From Isoetes taiwanensis (taxonomy: Eukaryota > Streptophyta > Lycopodiopsida > Isoetales > Isoetaceae): 64,000 nucleotides of DNA. The position numbers and the translations under genes were made by a program. Where the stretch lies: positions 2,482,001 to 2,546,000 of the forward strand of contig JAJEKV010000034.1 in NCBI GenBank assembly GCA_021234155.1. The letters run 5' to 3'. Below the pieces are notes generated by a model, which searched no databases, was not told the origin of the DNA, and saw only the letters and a list, made by a program, of their open reading frames with translations. Position 1 is the stretch's first letter, and each line of letters starts with the position of its first letter. Shown piece by piece: positions 1 through 9,949 of the stretch.

Positions 1-776
1 TGAAATGCTTGCCGCAAGAGCACAATGATCGTCGAACCTCACAGGCCTCAACAAGACAAGCAAACTTCGGCAAGGCAGTATCGGCCAAGGAACTTATATG
101 AGGAATCTGGGATGATGATCCTCCAACAAAATTTAAATTGAAACGCATTTAGCTCCAAATGCACTTTAAAAGGAATCTTTCAAAAGGAATCTTTCAAAAG
201 GAATCTTTGAAAGATTCCATTCTCTCAAAAAGGTCCATTTTTACATGACAAGTGTGATAATTTGGACATTTAAGATACCGTTTTTGAGGGTGCAATTAGA
301 TGTAGTTGTCATGCAAAAATATTTGATACTACTTTTCAGCCCCCTACTTTAGTATTAAAAAATAGTAAAAATTTCAAGATCTCAAGAAAGTAGGAATTGA
401 AAGAAACATTTCTTAAAATCCTTACAAAATTATGAACAAAATTGTCAAAAATGTCACACATTTTGACATTGTCTGAGAACTGAACGTTTTCCTGTTTTTA
501 CATATATACCTTATTTGACAAACTTACATTTTACAGCTAAGTCGGGATGCATCTCATCCTCTGACTCATTCACACCGGAGCTATTAATGCCCTCTGTCTC
601 ACTCTCGACACTGGACGTACTTGAACAATATTCTTCATCATTGTCTACCATGGAATCCTCGCCATCATGGCAACTTTTTTGCGTGCTTTATCTAATCCAC
701 ATGCCGACCTTAGTAATCTTTGAGTCACAACACGCAACTTATGCAGCAGTTAGAACGAAGTCATATGCAAGCACCT
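1..776. other. Spacer without recognisable gene
   Basis: This stretch is AT-rich. It contains a short triplicated motif (aaaggaatcttt, near 170-205). I see no coding similarity on either strand. The 95-codon open frame at 515-802 has no recognisable motif and unremarkable composition. Confidence 0.5.
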
Positions 777-2400
777 TCATTTCAGCAAGTCTATGGTACT
801 AACGTTTCCTTTAGTCTTCGCTCTCTTTCCCGCTCCAGCTTTTACCATTTCCATGTTATAAGTCCCACTAAATGCACTGGACCCGCTTGTTCTCATCCAA
901 TGCATTTCTAATTGCACTGGAATTCCATCCTCTCGGGTTACGTCCAGTACTTTAGCCAACCAGAATGGCTTTCCAGTCTCATCATTCAGCTGGTATGGAT
1001 CTCAGATACAGATCCAGAAAATCTGGCAACTTGTTGTGCCGTGCATCTAGGGCCCTTGTAAATCACTCTATCATCTTCATCTGAGGTAGACACGAGTTGT
1101 TCCTATTCCATGGAATTTTCATCTTGGACCAATACTTGTTCAATTTGATTTTCAATTGGCCAGTTGAAGACAATAGGTCTACAACCTTGTGACATGGCAT
1201 GGAGCAGGTCACGTTGCTGAGCAAAGAGCTGAGCCACCATAAAGCATCTGCTTCTACAAAATGGTTGGAGCATGACATGATACTCGTCTCAATGCAATCC
1301 AATAAGTTGTCTGGTTGAAATAATCTTCCCTCTTTTCTACTCTTCTGATTTCTTTCAGACTTTTTAAAGGCATTTGCGCTGCCAAGAGCATAGAATTAAT
1401 ATGGGGAATGGTGCAAATGAATTGAATACCTTCTGCTGGCTGCCACTCTTTAGATGTGGCATATTTCTTTCCTTGAAGTGTAGCCTTCCCATCTCTAAGG
1501 GAAATTTTGATCTGATGCGAGAACATGATATTTCTTAAAGATTCAATAACATGGTGACATAAGTGGTCTTTCCAAAAAATCTGTTCCATGAAATCAAAAG
1601 TCTCATCTATCAACTCGATTTTTGGATGTGGATTGTAGAATTCTTGGATAATATCAATCATTGCTGGTAGGCTAAGAGCTTTCTTTCGAGCAAGACGTTT
1701 AGAAAACCTACTAAACATCTGACCAATTTGGTCATGTGTATGTCCAACAAGAAGAAAACCAATCTTCACCTTCTTGAAGATTTGTTTCTCAACTAGCATA
1801 GTGCAGTAAGTAAACAGTGCTTTAGTTCTTATTCTCTCTTGTTGTATTCAACCGGAGGTACAAAACTGGTGGTAAATGCTCCAGGCTAGAAAGAATCTTG
1901 TGCAAGATTGTGATAGTGAGATTAGGATCAGAATGAATATTTGGATAGTTCAAAAAAGTCTTGCAAGAAAGTTTTCCATTAAAAACGATAGCACCAATAA
2001 CGTGCAAGTGCACAAAATCCTCTTCTGGAGCATCCTTGGGCACATTGACAAAGTGTGACAGAGTTTTTCTTCTGGTCCATTCCATTTATGACTACTGATA
2101 CATAGTTGAGTGGATGCTCAAGTGCCTTCTTTCTGTGTTTAGTCAACTTTTTCCTTTCGAGAGATTGTCATTCTTTGTGCTTATTGAGCTTCTCTTTCAA
2201 TGCACCTGGAAAGAAAATATATTCTGGAAAAGAACCTAACAATGTCAGCCAACGAATAATTTTGGAAGATTACTTTTAGTATGTTTTGTCCTTGCATTCT
2301 GTCTTTGAGCTTTTAATTTAGAGCATGTAGCACAAACATACATATGGTGCTTTCTAGGAATTGTTACATGCAAAAATTCTTTCTTCCACAACACGATAAA
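777..2400 (-). pseudogene. 3' part of DUF7869-type transposase-like gene (decayed)
   Basis: Minus-strand frames read in order as the C-terminal half of the family usually annotated DUF7869, a transposon-derived protein common in ferns, mosses and some animals. Visible landmarks from the 5' side are an FIVLWKKEF...VTIPR segment with a C-x2-C pair (about 2400-2290), HPLNYVSVVINGMD (about 2140-2090), LYLRLNTTRENKN (to 1822) and the hallmark VGHTHDQIGQMFSRFSKRL (about 1745-1690). A C-terminal PFWLAKVLDVTRED...HW segment lies at about 965-890. Frames change at about 1822/1799 and 1300/1254, and stops separate the pieces, so the gene is dead. The 5' half lies beyond an inserted LINE, at about 3760-5040. 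The family name is from memory of motifs; the VGHTH...SRFS match is the strongest support. Confidence 0.72.
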
Positions 2401-3757
2401 GGAAGGAAGGAAGGAAGGAAGGAAGGTACTTTTATCGTCCTATGGAACCCAAATTACACGGGTGCAGCAAGCCCATTGCTACCCGGATTAAAAAACCCCC
2501 CCTTAGGAGGGAAAAACCGTCAAGAAGAACAAACTGGGCCGGGGCGGTGCACAAATATACATATACACATGAATTCCGGCACCTCGTAGGGCCGGGGCGA
2601 GAGGTGAGTCCGCAGATCCAAAACCTCCCGGAGGTAGGAGCCAAGGGATCGAATCGACGGTCAGATCGAGTAGCTTCGGCGGGGCGCACCACCCGCACCA
2701 AGAGAATGTAGCGAGCCCGACCGACTATAGGCTAGGCGACTCACGGAAGGCATGGCTTTCATCCTCAACAACCCCAAATGCAACACTAACAAAGCACGCC
2801 CCGCACGGCTCTCCAACCCACCGACCCGCCTCAAGCCGAAGATGGTGGGGGCCTCGTTGAATGGACGCCGATGATCCTACGCTTCTTCATGGGCAACCGA
2901 GAACGCAGGTAGAGCCGTGGGCCTCGAACCAGGTGGTGGGGTTTATGTCTTTGTTTGTAGTGTGCCACCTTTACTGTTCGCAGCATGGTGGTCCCGAGCT
3001 TCCCCATGAAACAAGAGTCCAAGTACCCCATCAGCCTATCCCGACCGGGGGCTGTGTAGGCACCTGGACGCACCTATGTGCGTCTATGTTCCAGCGCGCT
3101 AGCCACTAGGCTCTCTTGTTCCAACAAGCCCTGAGTCATTGCGGGCTCATCGCCACAGCGTAAGCCAAGTGCGGGAGCCGAGTGTCGCCGCAAGATGTTG
3201 GCCATCTTCGGAAATAAACAATGTGTCTATCGAGGGGCATCGATGCTGCGGGGGCATGAATCCCGCCTCCTCGCAACAAGATCCGATATGGAACCGAGGG
3301 CTTGACCCCAAGTGCCCGCGTCAAAAATGCCTTCGGGCCTGCTCTAAGTCGTCCAAGTCGCCAAAGACACCACCGGGCCCCACACCTCGACCCCCATACG
3401 TAAGAACCGGCTCCATCGGTTCGGGAACAAATGTGATGGTGGCCCCAATCCATCTGGCTTCGGCTATGTGACTATTGTTTTGCATTATGCATAACGCCTT
3501 CCAACTCTGCGGTCACCGAAGGCTTAATGGATGTATCCCAATACATTGAGGGACGGAAATTCCACCCCCGTGTACTTGTAGCTGGGTGTAACCTCTACCA
3601 TCCGGCCTCGATAAGTGAGCGCCGGAGGTGCTGGATGACGTGAGGAGGATATGAGGACCACCTTAGTCTTGGCCAGGTTGACACGCATGTCCGTCGCCTG
3701 GCAAAATATGTCCAGGGCATCTAGGTAAAGTAAGAGTAGCACACATGTCGTTCACCA
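2401..3757 (-). mobile_element. 5'-truncated LINE inserted in the DUF7869-type gene
   Basis: The minus strand encodes the end of a non-LTR reverse transcriptase. A DIFCQATDMRVNLAKTKVVL segment (3742-3524) is the block just after the catalytic aspartates of LINE reverse transcriptases, followed by a YKYTGVEF block. A downstream FLTRALGVKPSVPYRILL segment lies in 3453-3136. Frames are broken. The 3' end at 2401-2425 is a (TTCC)n tail on the minus strand, preceded by the tract and conserved block shared with other copies in this window. The 5' end is truncated close to the YxDD position. The element is GC-richer than its host. Flanking ATAAAG on both sides may be part of a target duplication but is weak. 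It interrupts the coding sequence that continues on both sides. Confidence 0.78.
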
Positions 3758-3759
3758 GC

Positions 3760-5040
3760 CTCAGTACATAAACTTCATGTTTAATAAAGATATCACTTAA
3801 ATGCTGTTAAGCAGTTTCTCGCAAAACTCTGTGAAGAAGCCTTCCATCCAAGAAACACATTGAAATGCATGAATTCTCGATACACTTCCCGAGTGGCAGT
3901 AGTCATTTATGTCTGGGTTCTTATCAAGATGTCTCTTCAATGTGTGAAGTCTTCTGCTGCCTATAGCATGAATCATTTTAAAGGCCGTTTGACGGACATT
4001 GTGCCTACCAACTGTATATAAGAACTTGTCTTTGCCATGCCTGATATTCAAAGCTAAGTAGCTGCTTTATTCTAGTAAAGTCATTGAACTATAACTGTCA
4101 CGAAGTAGCCTTAATTCTCTAAGGCCAATCTTTAGCAAACAACATTGCAGACAACAATGTTTTATTGCGCTCAAGTGCCCCCCATCCATTAGTTTCTTTC
4201 TTCTTTGTGATGTACAAGCCTTCTTGTGTAAGTCATGTTTGAGGTTGTGACTAACAGGAGCTTTGAACTCAAACATAGTGTCGTGTGGTTGTGCTACGTC
4301 TTCATCTGAAATATCTACATGGGGTATTTCCTCGTCTGACAAGAGATCTACACGAGAGGGTTCTTTGTCTGACCTAAGAGGATTTGAGGGTGTAGAGGCA
4401 GATGCCATGAAGTTTGGTGTGGGAAGGTCTTGCATGGAAATGGATAGCCTTTCTCTAGGAAAAATCAATCTAGGTTGATGACGTAGACTACCTCCACTAA
4501 AAGTAGTATCAAGTAACGAGTTTGAAGTTGAAGGAATGAACTGCACTGGGGGAGGAAGTCTATGTTCCGCAGGCGGAGATGGAATAAATTGGGGTGGAGG
4601 AAGCCTGCGTTCAGCTTGGGGTGGTGGAGTAAATGGAATCGGTGGAGGAAGTTTGCATTGAGGAACAGGAGGAAGAGGTGGAGTAAATTGAACAGGAGGT
4701 GGAAGTCTGCATTTAAGAACAGGAGGTGGTGGAGTGAGTTGAACAGGAGGAGGAAGTCTACGTTCAGGTACATGACGAGGTGGAGTAAATTGAATAGGTG
4801 GAAGAAGGCGGCACACGCATGCATGAGGTGAGGGAGTCAACTGTGTTGCTGGAGGAAGCCTACTGCATACATTGGTGGGCTAATGCTTTGCAACTCAGAA
4901 TCGGAAGTACTTGAATTGGCATTAGCTTCTGGCGTGAACACCACTGCAGGTGGTAAATATCGAGGAGAAGCGGAGGGGCCGATGTCGGAGGGAGGCGGAG
5001 TAAAAATCCAGGTGGAGGAAGCCTACAAGGTGCTGGAGAT
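3760..5040 (-). pseudogene. 5' part of DUF7869-type transposase-like gene with proline-rich N-terminus
   Basis: Read on the minus strand, a proline-rich N-terminal region (about 5040-4500) is followed by a Ser/Asp/Glu-rich linker. Next comes a cysteine-bearing segment (IKHCCLQCCLLKIGLRELRL, about 4165-4105) and then DKFLYTVGRHNVRQTAFKMI (about 4030-3960), the usual N-terminal half of this family. The reading continues to about MKFMY (3760), where LINE sequence starts, and resumes beyond the LINE at 2400. A frame change separates 4067 from 4051. I see no in-frame ATG at the start of the proline-rich region and a TAG lies upstream, so the true start is unknown. This is one locus with the 777-2400 entry. 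Confidence 0.66.
4520..4865 (-). repeat. Minisatellite encoding proline-rich repeats
   Basis: Roughly eight imperfect tandem units of about 36-48 bp, each encoding a variant of RLPPPVQFTPP on the minus strand. Further degenerate units extend to about 5040 (YLPPAVVFTP). Unit length differs in multiples of three, so the frame is kept. This suggests the repeat expanded while the sequence was still coding. Confidence 0.75.
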
Positions 5041-5089
5041 GGCGATCAGGGAATGTGATCGTATAAATATAATTGTGAAGGGTTGTGAT

Positions 5090-5145
5090 GGTAAAAATTT
5101 ATACCATATGGTATAAATTTATGCCAAACAGTATAAATTTATACG
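5090..5145. repeat. Three-copy palindrome array, 20-bp period (left)
   Basis: Three copies of the 16-bp palindrome GGTATAAATTTATACC or variants start at 5090, 5110 and 5130, separated by 4-bp spacers (atat, aaac). The same geometry occurs at 9269-9324 on the far side of the methyltransferase-like locus. Confidence 0.85.
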
Positions 5146-5478
5146 AAAGATATGCAAGAGAAGCAAGGATGTTGTATATAGAATTCTACGGACATCAGCA
5201 GTACAAAAGCACAAACAGACCAAGTACTTAAAGACGGAGCAAGTCGTAACTATTTCCACATATGCACATCGGAGTCAAAAGCGCTCGTGCTCCGCCTTGT
5301 ATATCTGCTCCTATTCGCTCCTCCGAACTTCTATAGATCTTTGTATATGTTGATGGCCACGTAGGTATCCAACCTGGCACTTTTTGAGTTGTGTAAGTTC
5401 CTTTTTCTGCGTAGGCTTTGATCTTGTTAGTACTTAGAAGGTTATAGACTTGTCACGACACCGTTGAAGAACTCTGGC
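5146..5478. other. Spacer between palindrome arrays
   Basis: No coding similarity and no copy of the palindrome. It may belong to the 5' flank or an unrecognised 5' exon of the downstream gene, but I see no evidence for either. Confidence 0.3.
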
Positions 5479-5774
5479 GATATAAATTTATACCACGGGA
5501 GAGCTCGAGTGGTATACATTTATACCACCCTTGTTCCCTTGTGATATAAATTTACACCGTGACGAGCTCGAGTGGTATAAATTCATACCACCCTTGCTCC
5601 TTTGCGGTATAAATTTATACTGTAAGAGCATAACGATATAAATTTATACTGCAAGGGAGCACAGATCGTCTAAATTTATACCACTCGAGCTCTTAAACGT
5701 TATAAATTTATACCCTCAGAGTTTTTCAATGGTATAAATTTATACTGTGGGCCTCCGCGGTATAAATTTATTCC
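5479..5774. repeat. Ten-copy palindrome array, about 32-bp period
   Basis: Cores of 16 bp start at 5479, 5511, 5543, 5574, 5606, 5635, 5667, 5699, 5731 and 5759. Most steps are 31 or 32 bp, with 28-29 bp steps at two places. The cores are near-perfect copies of GGTATAAATTTATACC. The 12-16 bp spacers are GC-richer and fall into recurring kinds, one around GAGCTCGAGT and one around ACCCTTGTTCC. It lies upstream of the first recognisable exon of the methyltransferase-like gene. Confidence 0.88.
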
Positions 5775-6340
5775 GATTAAGTTCAAAGGCCAAAAATTGT
5801 CAACAAATTTGGAAAGTTGTAATGCTTTTAGCGGAAAAATGAGCTTACTTTTTGTTCAATAACTAGTTCATTCAAGTGTTCTTTGGACTAAAATTCAGGA
5901 TAATGTTGTAGTAAAATTTGCTTAATTATCCAATACTAAGCTAGGTCTGTCGTTTTTCAGGTCCAAAACTGCTGCCAAAGCCAAAGGCCAATAGTCATCC
6001 ACACTTTCAGAGGTATTTGAGATGAAAGACACAACCTGGTTCGTGCACAGGGGTGCGAGGAGTAGTTCGCTTTCTGATGCTTACCTCTACGTGTGTAACA
6101 AGCTTGGCAGGTCCAAGTTCAAAGTAGACGAGTGTATCCCCACAGGAGAAATGTGTAGTTTGACGGCCACAGAAGTAGAGGATGAGATCTGGATGAAGAC
6201 TGTCAACAATGACAAGGAGGTTTCGACCATGCTGTGCATATCAATGTGCAAGCCCCGAGACGTCCTCCAATACATTTCGGAGAACAACAAGGAAGAGCGT
6301 GTAAGTAATTTGTCTCATTGCTATAATCTAGTTTTATTCT

Positions 6341-6356
6341 TGTATAAATTTATACC
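6341..6356. repeat. Single palindrome copy inside intron 1
   Basis: One copy of the palindrome (TGTATAAATTTATACC) lies inside the 6301-6388 intron of the methyltransferase-like gene. Confidence 0.8.
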
Positions 6357-7298
6357 GTGTGGTTCATGAGGTAGCTTTCTACTTGCAGAACATTGTCGAC
6401 ATTATGGCGTCCGTCATCCTTTGCGATAAAAAGTTGTGGTGAATGGCATGTGGTACCTTGTTGTTAAAGAAGACTCTGATAAAGAGGTTGAGGTGGAGGA
6501 AGAAGAGTCAGAGGAAGAAGTTATAGTGCCTAGAAAGAAGAGAAAGACTGGAGGTTCCAACATAAAAGCAGTATAAAAGCCGGCTGACAGGTCCAATGCC
6601 ATTCTGAAGAAGATAAATGAAACTAAGCTGCTCAGGCAGACAATTTCTCTTTCGATCAATACAATAAAGAGACCACCAAAGAATGCAAACGGTGTTAGTC
6701 CTACAAGTGAGAAACTTATAGGCTGCGCATGTTGCAATTTTGAAGCAAAGGATACGGAGAAATCCACATGCTCATGTGTCGCCACTACTGGTAATGGTAG
6801 ACAGGGACAGTCTCAACAATTGGCAGACTATAATAAGGCCGACTTTGATGATTACACTTACTTTATTCTTGGTGGAACACATAGCTACAAGGCCAGAAAG
6901 CAACTGTCAAAAGAGCACAACAGGAATGAAGTGTGGAAAATAGTAGAGGCATATATATATATTGGCTTGACAGACGAAGAGACAAAGGTCATCATAGTAG
7001 GTCATAATTTGGATAATAACTTCAGACTGAAGATGAGCCTGATCGACAAAACGCTTCATGCATAGAGAGTACGTGGATTTTAAGAATCGGCATGGCGAAG
7101 ACTTCAAGAAGCAGAAGAATAAGTTACAGGAACTTCGGGAAGCTTGTGTCACTGAGTGCTGCTTTAAGCTACGACTCTGATAAGAAGCCTCACATGGATG
7201 TAAAGCAATAAGACAACTATTTTCAACTAGCCTTCAGAGATGGCCATGATGTTCTTTAACTCTACATCTGTTCATTTTAAATCGGCACATTTATGTGT

Positions 7299-7569
7299 GG
7301 TACAACTTTATACTGAGACCGCGAGCGATATAAATTTATACCGAGTCCAGGTGTCGTAAAAAGTTATATTGAGTCCTCGTACGGTATAAATTTATATCGA
7401 GACTCCGGGTGGTATAAATTCATGCCGAGACTCCGAGCGGTATAAATTTATACCGAGTCCTTGTGTGGTATAAATTTATATCAAGACCACGAGCAGTATA
7501 AATTTGTACTGTATCCTCGTATGGTTTAAATACTTACCGTCGAGATCGCTGGTGATATAAATTCGTAGG
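7299..7569. repeat. Ten-copy palindrome array, 28-bp period
   Basis: Cores start at 7299, 7327, 7355, 7383, 7411, 7439, 7467, 7495, 7523 and 7554. The first nine are spaced exactly 28 bp apart and the last by 31. The 12-bp spacers resemble GAGWCYNNGNGY. The array lies between two coding stretches of the methyltransferase-like gene, so it is probably intronic. Confidence 0.9.
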
Positions 7570-8581
7570 AAGACCAGGAGTGGCATTAACTAATACAGGA
7601 ACCTCAAATGTCTACAGCTGAAGTCCTTGCCTTACAATTTCGTAACAGGTGTGGGACTTGCAAGAATGTATTTTTTGCATGTTCGAGGAAGGAGACCTGA
7701 AAGAACAATAGAGAGGCTCCACTAAAAAAACGAAGAAGAACATTGACAAGAAGCAAAAGAACATGAGAATCGTGCCGTGGACACAACTTCAAGGGATAAA
7801 AAGCAAAGGTCGTGGCCAAAGAAATCACACTGGACGAAATGGCCAAAGAAGTCGACGTAAGTACACACTTCTTTCCGTGCAGCAACTTCACTAGAAATGG
7901 GATTAAAGTATTTACTGCTATTGCAATCAAAAAGATATCGTAACCTGCCAGTCGGAACTCATGAAGCAGATAAATTTAGAGGAGTGGGACGTGTGCAGAC
8001 TGCTTTACCCTGTGAGTACAACTGATAGCATCATCAGAGGGCACGCTGTCAACTTCAGTAGATGGATACGCGTTTTTAGCAAGCTCATCATGTTTCTCCC
8101 TTACTCAATTTCTTGTTACAGAATAAAAAAGGGCCTACCGGCAGGCTTCCTGAGCCTTGTTCGAAGGGCTAAAGAAGAAAGACATAGACTAAAGGCTATC
8201 GAACAAGGCAAGGAAGTTGCTTCTAGCAGTGCTGAGGACTAGTTCGAAAGATTTACAACATATGTCCAGGACTGCTTGTACAAGATAGTGCATGGTAATT
8301 GAACAAAGTTACAAACTCTATTGCCAAAGAAAAATTACACCCTGTGCATAGCAAACAATTCCTTATGGTTTCAAAATAAAGAACAACCTATTTGATGATG
8401 AGGCTTTTACACATCTTCAAGTTAAAGCATTTTTGGAGGGGCTTAAAGAAGTTACACTGTCTCCAAACTGGCGTGTAATTGTATTTCATTCTGATTTGCA
8501 AACCATGTCAGCTTTGATGCCAATGGATGTGATTTGCAACGTGGTTTTGAGAATTGTATATGGTGAGCTCAGGAAACATTT

Positions 8582-8597
8582 GGTGTAAATCTATACC
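8582..8597. repeat. Single palindrome copy inside the last intron
   Basis: The variant copy GGTGTAAATCTATACC lies within the 67-bp intron 8563-8629. Confidence 0.75.
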
Positions 8598-9268
8598 GTC
8601 GGTCTAACTAGTGCACTCCTTTGTTTCAGGTTGAAGACTAATGTCAAAGGACATGGTGGTGGTCCAAGGTTGGTTATTCCACAATACTTTAATGCTGATT
8701 TTAAAAAAACCATGATCCTCTTTAATACATGGGAGGAAAAGAGTCCTCCTTGCAACGCGTTTCAGTTTCCTGCCATGCTACAAAAATTGAGGGACCTCCA
8801 ACGTCAAGGTGCAGTAGTGTCGCATTACAAAAACCTCAAAGTTTAATACAATGGTTTTCTCGCCTAGGCAACTGGATGCTTGATGCATTCTTGGGAACCG
8901 GCACTACAACAGTCTGTGCTCTCAAGCAGGGGCGCAATGTGGTGTCAGTGGACATTGATGGTGATAAAATACCTTTCATAAAAACTCAAATAAACTCTTG
9001 TGAATCCTTTCCGGATGAGAATGAAGAGATAGGTTGCAAAAACGCTTCTGAGGATGTCAGATGCACCTTTATTGAGGTTCATCCTTCTATAACAGGCAAA
9101 CATGAAGATGAGATTGAGTTCATTGAACTCGAGCCTGTTAAAGAAGAGGATGTCCAGAAACCTCCTGATGTTACCTTGCAAATAGAGGTAGAAGTCTCAG
9201 GCTTGGTGGCCTCCTAAGAAGCAGAAACGAAAGGCAACAAGAGCCCCTACGAGGGATGACTGATCTAA

Positions 9269-9324
9269 GGTATAAGTTTATACCGACAGGTTTCAATTCA
9301 CACCAGTCGGTATAAATTTATACC
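9269..9324. repeat. Three-copy palindrome array, 20-bp period (right)
   Basis: Cores start at 9269, 9289 and 9309 with 4-bp spacers gaca and agtc. The middle copy is degenerate (GGTTTCAATTCACACC). The array starts 52 bp after the last coding stop and mirrors the geometry of 5090-5145. Confidence 0.85.
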
Positions 9325-9949
9325 AGCCCTCGTCTGTGTTTTCTATTTGCTACTCTCTACTCGCATTAATGTGACATGTACACCTTACTATTTATTACCT
9401 GCAGAAGAATTTATTACTTGCAGAAGAACCTTTGTAACAAAATTTTCTACCATTACCACAACACATATTACATACAGTTTTCTTATTACCTAGTCCTATC
9501 GAAAGTCTGTATGATTGAACATCAGTGTTTTTTTTTAAATTGTAGAGCGTTTAATTGCATTTCTCTATTCTATTCTATTCTATGGCAACATAATTTCTTC
9601 TTTCACGAATGCAAGAAACAAAAACTTTCACCCACAATATTGAATAGTATATACTTATTTTTACATGAATTTGCCCTGCAGTATTTTGCTAGCTGTCATT
9701 AATGTTCTTCCAGCCACCCAAAACGGTGTTTTTTTTTCTTGATCTTTTTTCTACATACTACTTCTCACTAATATGAATGTTTTTGGAAGCATTTTCACAT
9801 TATTTATCATCCAAAACAATCATGCCCTCACTTTTGGAGGAATTTTTTAGACTACCAATTTTTTTTTGGAGAAATCTTCTAAAAATACTTTTTAAATAAG
9901 TGTGTTTCAATTTAAACATTATTCTCATGTTCTAGATACAATCATACAT
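9325..9949. other. AT-rich spacer with a short TTCTA tract
   Basis: No gene seen. A (TTCTA)n tract at about 9563-9584 resembles the microsatellite tails of the LINE family found elsewhere in the window. The rest is T-rich low-complexity sequence. Confidence 0.4.

Larger units (their letters stand above)
6022..9217 (+). pseudogene. ParB/Srx-like and DNA N6/N4-methyltransferase fusion gene, decayed, with introns
   Basis: Exon 6022-6300 (93 codons, phase 0) is followed by a GT-AG intron at 6301-6388. The next exon carries an acidic stretch with PRKKRKTG, a probable nuclear localisation signal. It then has YFILGGTHSYKARKQL, which resembles the GGxHRxxAxxxL phosphate-binding motif of ParB/sulfiredoxin folds, and YIGLTDEETKVIIVGHN. 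Pieces follow at about 7640-7960 and 8120-8240. Exon 8340-8562 holds IPYGFKIKNNLFDDEAFT and VFHSDLQ, matching motif IV (DPPY) and its surroundings. After a 67-bp intron (8563-8629), the last exon holds KPQSLIQWF and WMLDAFLGTGTT...DIDGDKI, matching motif I. The order IV then I is that of beta-class amino-methyltransferases (N6_N4_Mtase). Lesions are a frameshift near 6437, TAA at 6574, TAG near 7063, a frame change near 8845 and loss of DPPY. Targets are unknown, and whether the gene is cellular or transposon-borne is open. Confidence 0.7.

Noticed and set aside
4465-4831. Trp/Arg-rich plus-strand frame and Leu/His-rich minus-strand frame
   Set aside because: Both are shadow frames of the proline-rich minisatellite coding sequence.
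6087-6290. 67-codon minus-strand frame in the first methyltransferase-like exon
   Set aside because: It is antisense to a phase-consistent coding exon and has no motif.
7299-7569. Resemblance to a CRISPR array (regular 28-bp period)
   Set aside because: The repeat core is a 16-bp palindrome, the 12-bp spacers resemble each other, there are no cas genes, and the context is a plant gene with spliceosomal introns.
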